A DNA stretch of 64,000 nucleotides. Origin: Haemaphysalis longicornis. Lineage: Eukaryota > Arthropoda > Arachnida > Ixodida > Ixodidae. Made by a program: the position numbers and the translations under genes. Positions 57,821 through 64,000 of this stretch are shown piece after piece (positions within the stretch are counted from its first letter, which is position 1; every line of letters starts with the position of its first letter). Under the pieces are notes generated by a model that saw only the letters and a program-made list of their open reading frames with translations, was not told where the DNA came from and ran no database searches. The DNA lies in contig CM023450.1 in the NCBI GenBank assembly GCA_013339765.2, forward strand, positions 40,122,711 through 40,186,710, read 5' to 3'.

Positions 57821-59300
57821 TTTTTTTTTGCTGCATTCGCCCCTCAGTTTTTCCTGAAACATTGGGTTTTTTGCAGTGCCACACTCTGGAACTCATATCA
57901 TTCAGTTGATTTCTCTTGCATCATATCTGTTTTTCCATGCCAAAATTAAAACTAACATTTTGTGGCACTAAGACATAAATAATAAACGGCTACAGTGAGG
58001 TAACATAACAAAAAACCAACACAAACAGGATGCTTCGGGTGGCCTTACAAGCTGTGGTGCCAGTGCACCATTTTGCGAGCGGCTTACAGAACAGCGCGAT
58101 AGCTATTTACATCAAAATATTACGAAAAAACCACAACTTCTATTTTCTCTTAAGCACTGAGAGTTTAGCAGAGCTCAAGTCATTCAATTCTAGTCACTTG
58201 CATTGAACAGAGTAGTAATAAAATCTATAGCTATGCCACCACATATTACATACTGAAACACTCAGCTATGCTCTACCATTTGATGTTGCCAGCCATGCAT
58301 CTTTGTCAGGCTAACCTTGTCAGTCTCATTAAGGACCGTTCTCTCTCTCTCTCACAGCTGCTTTGGTTTGATTGACGATTCCAAACTTCCAGCTTCTTCA
58401 TAACACTGTGTACTGCCCTTCCATTTTTTGGCTGCTATCTTGAGTACACCAACCAGCTTTTGCACTGGAAGAGTGTAATTACAAATCCACCCCTTTAAAC
58501 ACTAATTCCTGAGTGATGCCAGAGCCCCCGTTTCCCACTGAACAAAATTGCAGCAAGGTGTGAGCTTGCCTAATCTTTTAAATAAAGCAACGTTGTGCAT
58601 TGTCTTCATGGTTGCTTTAAATGACTTCTAGTAGTACACACTGCTTCAGGGTTCATTACCGCGAATAATGAAAGAGCTCAGCCCCATGTTCAATTATTTA
58701 TCTTGTATATTAAAAAGCAAGCCTATGAGTTAGTATGCACTTAAACTCTTTATTTTGTACAACTAAATAGAATATTCTTCAGCATTTCTTTCATACACAA
58801 AATACGCACGATTTAGAACAGGCACAAAACTTGTTCTGGTAACTTTGACAGTACTAAAATGTATACCAGAAATGCACACCAAGTGCCACCCTTTCGTCCT
58901 AACTAGCTTCTCTGACTTTCGGAAGAGCAACAAAAAAAGGCACATACATCACTGCAGGAACCACTGCCGTACCAAGAGCCGACACAGAAAACTACGTTGA
59001 AATCGCACCAGTGCGACTAGCTCTTGGATACTTGAACCTATGTCTTTAAACCACGCACCCCAAAACCACTCTCCCTGCCTCTTTTCCCCGCGGTTCAACT
59101 ACATCGCTATGTAAGTATGGCAGCCATCAAAACAGCTGGTAGGGAAGAAAGAAGCGTCCAACAGGTAAAAAAATAACACATAAACCATCAAAAATGGAGT
59201 TGTTTTTCGTCAGTTTGAGCAGGGTGCCATCACAAATACAAATTCAGCAAATCAATTTCACCAGTCGATATCCTTTTGGTCCCACAACAGGCAATGCACC
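57821..59300. other. Gene-free stretch; LYSMD 3' UTR at its right
   Basis: No coding sequence. A minus-strand AATAAA (plus TTTATT, 58749-58754) lies about 550 bp beyond the LYSMD stop codon and could be its polyadenylation signal; this is tentative. Confidence 0.4.
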
Positions 59301-60702
59301 TCACTTCAACTGCACAGCACCGTCGTGAATTTCCTTCTGGTACACGAGTATGTACAACACATAAACGACGGCACGAGCACTGCAAACGATGACCACGATT
59401 ACGATGATACCGCACCACCCAATGCCACAGTCTGCCCCCGGCCGACTTGTCAACCGCCGGTGTGTGCGGCATGCCTGCCATCGGCGCCGTTTTCCAATAG
59501 CTCAATCGGAATGCTCTCATCTCCGGAGCCCCGTTGCTGGAGTGCCGCTTCCACCTTGTCGTCCAGGCTTCTCCAGTAGCGGATGGCCTTGTCTGGCGGC
59601 GACTCTGTGCCATCACTGGTCACAGAGATGGTATCATCAGCAGGCTCAACTGGATCGATGAGCTGACCAGTTGCGACATGGATGCGGTCCGGGACTTTGA
59701 GCACAACAAGAGCAAAGAAGTCCTGGTCACTCAGCAGGTTGTTGAGATGACGCAAGGCACCAACCTGCGGCGGGTAAATTGAATGAGCAGTTTCAGATAA
59801 GAGCCTCTGGAGAGCCTATACTTGAGTCGACGTGAACCCCACCTTTGATCTACTTTACTGATAACAAAATACGATTTCTGAAATTCAATTTTTGTCAGTC
59901 AATTGAAAAGCATTTGGGCTTGCTCATATATTTCCGACGCTTGCAGACGCGACGCCAATGAGACAAAACTACCTGTTATTTTAAACTGTCAATTCGGTTT
60001 ATGAAGGATTATGAGATGACTGATTCGAGGCTGCTCAGGAAAACCCGTACATATACAGTAGAAAGAGAAATGTCACGGAACACTGGGGTTTCTTTTTTAA
60101 AGACTTCGGGCGCCGTTACACATTCCGCTTTTGTGCGCTATGACGTGCTGTTTGCTCCGTCGTCAGGCTCGTTTTTTAAGCTGCCATATGTGAGCTCCTG
60201 CGCAGCTGGACGAGAGATCTACCGATGCAACTCTTGGGGCACCTTAAACGCAGCGTGTACTGGCACATAGATGTTTACACAGCACGTGCTTAAAAATGTG
60301 TAACAGTAAACTTGTCTTTCAGGTAGTTTAGTGAGTATTTGTGATGGCACCCTGACCAAACCCCTCCTTACCGAACATCCGTATCGTAGCGCCAAGCCCT
60401 GCAGCGTCTCGCCTTCAACGATGCGGTGCTCGAAAAATGCAGGGGCTGGCGCCTTCCGTGCACTTGCACTGTTCTTGTCACCTGCGTCTCTGGAACTATT
60501 CTGGGCTTCCGCGAAGTCGCAGCTCGGTCGCGTCATCCCAAGTGCCGACCTCGTCGGAGGCGACATCATCTCCGTCGGCAAAGAGAAATGCCTGTTGCTC
60601 GTCTCCGTCCGAAGCAGTCCTCAGTCGTCCCCGGGAGTAGCGAGGGCCGCGGTGGCGGCTCTTGGACTTCGAGAGCGACCATTTCTTGGGAAGGGATACC
60701 AT
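59301..60702 (-). CDS. LysM-domain membrane protein, LYSMD3/4-like
   Basis: Two minus-strand exons, about 60702-60372 and 59764-59301, with a TCG|GTAAGG donor and CCGCAG acceptor around a 607-bp intron. Exon 1 encodes an acidic stretch ending TELRLRG, then EHRIVEGETLQGLALRYGCS. Exon 2 continues the LysM domain (NNLLSDQDFFALVVLKVP). Near the end it has ADCGIGW and a hydrophobic helix (GIIVIVVIVC...VVYVLYILVY), then stop TGA at 59303-59301. This is the family layout: N-terminal LysM facing one side, one C-terminal membrane segment. LYSMD3/4 proteins are linked to Golgi and surface sensing of chitin-like glycans in animals. Two frame changes are needed, near 60500 and near 59450, so the copy is either decayed or carries sequencing indels. 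The start codon is uncertain (60702 or 60581). Confidence 0.8.
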
Positions 60703-61737
60703 GATAAAGAGGTGAAAAAGCTACGACGATTATCATCGTGCCCCGAGTTCAGTTCCCGTCAAGGAGCAGATGCCAAACGCAGACCTCCAGTGCCAGACAA
60801 TCGTCCGTGATAATGGTTTGTGCGAGTAATAACGCAACATGTCGACAGATCTCAATGAAACGCAAATTCAAGATTTAAGAAAAAAGGGTCTCGCCGCTAC
60901 GTCCACACGTAGCACATTCCGCCAGCAGGCCAGCAGTCGGCCTGCAAGCGCTTTCGGTTTGTGGACAAAGTGGCGGGACTGACCTGTGGTCATGACAGCC
61001 CCGTGTGCGATGGGTGCACGTCCGGTGCACACTTTAAGGCTTGGTGTAAACCATGGTGTTAACCTCGAGCAAGCAAGCTGACATCACAACATGATTACAA
61101 CACTGTTACATATAGATAATATTAAGCACGTTTTTGGTGTGTAATAAAATAAAGTAAACATTACCTAAAATAAACAAACCTCTATATTAACAAAATATAA
61201 TATTAATGAGGTGCAATAAAAATTAATCACTGTTCTAAAATTGCCGCAATTTTTGTGTAGATTAACGTTTTGTTACATAAACAAATAATACTGTTGAGGT
61301 AAATGTGGACTTATTACATGGCTACTAATAAATTGTGTCGATTGGCGAATTTTGAGCACAAGTTGGCCACATATGTCGGATCTGACGTCACTATTTGCGT
61401 TCCTAACTTCCGTCCTTTTCTTGTGGAAGCCGAAAGGCTCTGGTACAATCTTTCTGCAATCGCGACACATCTAAGGTAATATCGAATAAATGAGCTATGC
61501 TTCTTTGTAAAATTACCCGTAATTGGTGTTTCAACATTATTGGTTTTTATTAATTGCATGGTGACTGTTAAAAACTCACATTGGTCTGTTTTACTGGCTG
61601 TTAGCGTTACGACATGGGCTTGATCAGTGCCTTCGTTGCCGGGCCTAGTGAATCGGCAAATAATGTTGTGATACTTGTTATATCATACCTAATCGGCTGA
61701 ACTTCGTCTTTTTGGCGTTATAAATTTGCAGGTCGTG
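60703..61737. promoter_or_regulatory. Divergent intergenic region, LYSMD-like / RPL17
   Basis: About 1 kb separates two genes transcribed away from each other, so both promoters should lie here. A pyrimidine tract CTTTTT (61708-61713) shortly before the RPL17 start resembles the 5' TOP start of ribosomal-protein mRNAs. The middle (61100-61350) is very AT-rich. Confidence 0.45.
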
Positions 61738-63865
61738 ATGGGGCGGGTATTCAGTCGACCCGGATAATGCAACAAGTGTATGTCTGATGACTGCTCGGCT
61801 ACCTCTTGCCTGCCTTGCGGAGCAAATGCATTTTTATTTCTTTCGTTTGGGGTCTTCTCTATGTCTAAAGCGCGGCATTCGTTTTTCTTTGCAGGCATGC
61901 AAGGCACGAGGCTCAAACCTCCGGGGCACTTCAAGGTTCGTCTTGGCATTTGCCCGCAAGTTGCTGTTGTTGGGGAGTACGGTTATGTTGTAGATTAACG
62001 TTGTTTAGCACGTGCTGCGGCTGCTTTTACTCGCCCTCGTGTTTTCTCGTCTGTCGTTCACGGTGGGGACTTGTGTCTGGCGCAGAACACCCGTGAAACG
62101 GCGCAAGCTATCAAGCACATGCCTCTGCGTCGGGCTCAGCGCTAACCTGAAGAACGTCATCGCCAAGAAGGAGATCGTGCCTTTCAGGCGGTTCAACGGT
62201 GGCGTGGGCAGGAAGGCTCAGGTGAGCATAAGTGTTTTTATTACGATTTTCACGACGAGCAAACTTCCTAGATGCGTTTTAGTAGTCCAAACCCGAAATA
62301 TGAGGGGAAGCTACTAACAGCGGTATTAACTGACCACCATGTCATTATTTAAATCAGATTCGGAGTTCAACGGTGGCTATTAATATGGAACGCACTCCTG
62401 CATCGCATAAAGCTAGCCAAAACTTTGTTACAATGCTGAAACTTTCATAAATGCTAACATGGTTTATCAATTGCATCCGCTGTTTTTATAGCTTAGTATC
62501 TCGCTTATCCTGTATAAGAATGGTTTATTGCCTGTTTTGTTATTTGATCCAAAGTAGCTGCCAAGGTTATTATGGGTCCAAACAGTATTGTGTGTATTCA
62601 ATGAATCCAAGAAAAAAGAAAAATAATCGTGTACAGTGACGGTATCCGTGACGCAAAGTTCTAAACAATTTACATTGCACCTGCAATATACAGATGCCTT
62701 CTAGAGTGCACAATGAGTGTGTAGTTGGCTGATGTGAACCGCTGTGACCCTCGTTTTGCTGTTACACCTACTGGTTATAACGCTTTCATCGCTCTAAAAG
62801 TTTTGCCAAAATATAGTCACAGAAGCCAAAGATGACGCAGTTGTCTTGAAGGAAAAACAAGTTTATTGGAGCGAACTTGTGCTCCCCTTACACCTCAAAC
62901 AATACACAGGCGGCGAAGCAAGTCAACAAAGTGGCATGCGCAGGCAAGTGTTGGCAAATCGAATACCACAGCGTCGGCTCTGCAGGCTTTTATCTTTCGG
63001 CGCGAGTGTTTGTTGAACTGTCGATTTACATCCAGAACATTGTAGATCAAAAATTATTCTAGGCTAGTGATCTTTGGGCGAAATGCTCTCCTTATCAGAA
63101 TGAGGTAACCTGTGCGGCATAAAAATAAAGAATGGAACACGCGGTTCGCTTGGGACGCAGATAACACAGCCGTGCGCGGCCGGGCAGCAGAAACAAAATA
63201 TGAACAAACCCAATGCATGGTTTGCGGCAATATTAGCACACTGGCATGGACACGTTGCCAGTGCTTGTTCTTTGCCTTTCCACTTTGGTGACCTGCTTTT
63301 CGTGGTACATTGGTCAGAGAGAGCACTGTGAATGGCTTGGTGCTTGCAGGGAAGCAGACTGCAACACCGCACTATTCCTGTAGTTCTGAGTGACAAACTG
63401 GGACAGTAGCACGGGCGAAATGTGCAACATTTTACAGCTTGGAACAATGGGGGTTCAACAAGTTCATGGCTAGCGCGCTGAGATAACCTGTACAGAGTCC
63501 GTTACATGGTGCAGTTTCCTGGCTCTTTTTTCTCTTCCTTTAAATAGTGGGCCTTCCTCTTTCCCTCTGTATATTAAGGTCCACTCTGCAAGAATTCTCG
63601 GTGCTTCTGGGGGAATTTGTCGACAGTCTTGGTGTTTTGCTGATGACCCCCGTTCCCCCGCATTGCAGGCCAAGGCCTTTGGCTGCACCCAGGGCCGGTG
63701 GCCCAAGAAGAGTGCCGAGTTCCTGTGGCAGCTTCTGCGCAACGCGGAGAGCAATGCCGACTACAAGGGTCTGGATGTCGACCGTCTCGTCATCGACCAC
63801 ATCCAGGTCAACCGGGCTCCCCAAGATGCGCAGGCGCACCTACCGTGCCCACGGACGCATCAACC
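61738..63865 (+). pseudogene. RPL17: Ribosomal protein L17 (uL22), four exons, frameshifted
   Basis: Exons about 61738-61775, 61895-61935, 62086-62221 and 63669-63865 match eukaryotic L17 in order: a start with DPDNATK only in a shifted frame, CKARGSNLR, NTRETAQAIKHM, IVPFRRFNGGVGRKAQ, GCTQGRWPKKSAEFLWQLLR, GLDVDRLVIDHIQVNRAP and, one frame off, RRRTYRAHGRIN. Introns 2 and 3 have GT-AG ends, and the last exon ends at a GTGAGT donor, so the gene continues beyond the window. L17 is a 60S subunit protein near the exit tunnel. Single-base changes break every exon: an extra G and a lost A in exon 1 (with a donor lacking clear GT phase), one base lost before CACTTCAAG in exon 2, an extra A in CGCTAACCTG in exon 3, an extra C in GCTCCCCAAG in exon 4. 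It retains introns, so it is not a processed copy. It is either a real gene with sequence errors or a duplicated pseudogene. Confidence 0.85.
62815..63229 (-). mobile_element. Solo LTR in RPL17 intron 3, minus strand
   Basis: About 415 bp matching the Ty3/gypsy LTR at 44308-44728 along its length (for example GTTTATTGGAGCGAACTTGT and CCAATGCATGG). No polypurine tract or pol lies next to it, so it is a solo LTR. Short ATAT sequence on both sides may be a target duplication. It lies antisense to RPL17. Confidence 0.8.
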
Positions 63866-64000
63866 GTGAGTCATATGCATACAGTGTAGACCGCTTATAA
63901 CGTATGCCGCGGGAGCCGTGGAAATTCACGCTATAAGAGGTGCCGCATTATAAACAAAACACGGGCAAATCCAAACGCGTCGCAGTCTTCCGCTTCTGCA
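63866..64000 (+). other. Start of RPL17 intron 4
   Basis: Follows the GTGAGT donor and runs to the end of the window. It contains GTAGACCGCTTATAACGTAT with inverted-repeat-like CGCTATAAGAGGTGCCGCAT, possibly the end of a mobile element cut by the window edge. Confidence 0.4.

Noticed and set aside
59325..59661. Plus-strand frames over the LYSMD second exon
   Set aside because: Antisense shadows of the LYSMD coding sequence.
61777..63668. C/D snoRNA in RPL17 introns
   Set aside because: Box C-like TGATGA occurs in intron 1, but no properly placed D box and closing stem was found.

Overview
The window looks like nuclear DNA of a tick, most likely a hard tick, or a close chelicerate relative. 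Genes have GT-AG introns, some very long. The spaces between them are packed with degraded non-LTR retrotransposons, Ty3/gypsy fragments, tRNA-derived SINEs and MITE-like elements of the kinds common in tick genomes. The species is an inference; no marker gene fixes it. No prokaryotic operon, CRISPR array or intact virus is present.

Four host genes can be supported. (1) At the left, plus strand, a two-exon gene (854-5222) encodes a 968-residue single-pass surface protein: signal peptide, a duplicated Thr-rich segment, about 13 leucine-rich repeats with a C-terminal cap, a four-unit Thr-rich repeat, two fibronectin-III-like domains, one membrane segment and a short tail. (2) On the minus strand, four exons scattered over 15 kb (38961 down to 23780) form part of a GH18 chitinase-like gene with the catalytic DGLDIDWE motif. 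Its first and last exons were not found. (3) On the minus strand, 60702-59301 holds a LYSMD3/4-type LysM membrane protein in two exons. (4) Divergent from it, 61738-63865 holds four exons of ribosomal protein L17 (uL22), running off the right edge. Genes 2-4 carry single-base indels inside otherwise well-conserved exons with mostly good splice sites, whereas gene 1 has none over 2.9 kb. This could mean residual assembly errors or decayed gene copies, and the sequence alone cannot decide.

Layout: 0.85-5.4 kb LRR gene; 6.0-11.9 kb three non-LTR fragments, a pogo-like end and a hairpin-ended MITE; 12.4-17.0 kb one non-LTR element broken by a MITE/SINE composite and by Ty3/gypsy pieces; 18.2-18.7 kb LTR-element remnants; 19-23.7 kb fold-backs, microsatellites and two more hairpin-ended MITEs; 23.8-39 kb the chitinase-like gene, its introns full of repeats; 39.7-50.4 kb MITEs, a gag-like ORF1 relic, a Ty3/gypsy 3' end and microsatellites; 51.5-56.8 kb a minus-strand non-LTR element split by a plus-strand one; 57-58.6 kb a TTAA-ended repeat; 59.3-64 kb the LYSMD and L17 genes, the latter with a solo LTR in an intron.

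The four host genes do not form a visible pathway. The most distinctive signals are the hairpin-ended repeat families whose end palindromes differ in sequence but keep their pairing, the nested retroelement stacks, and the LRR/Thr-repeat/FN3 receptor.
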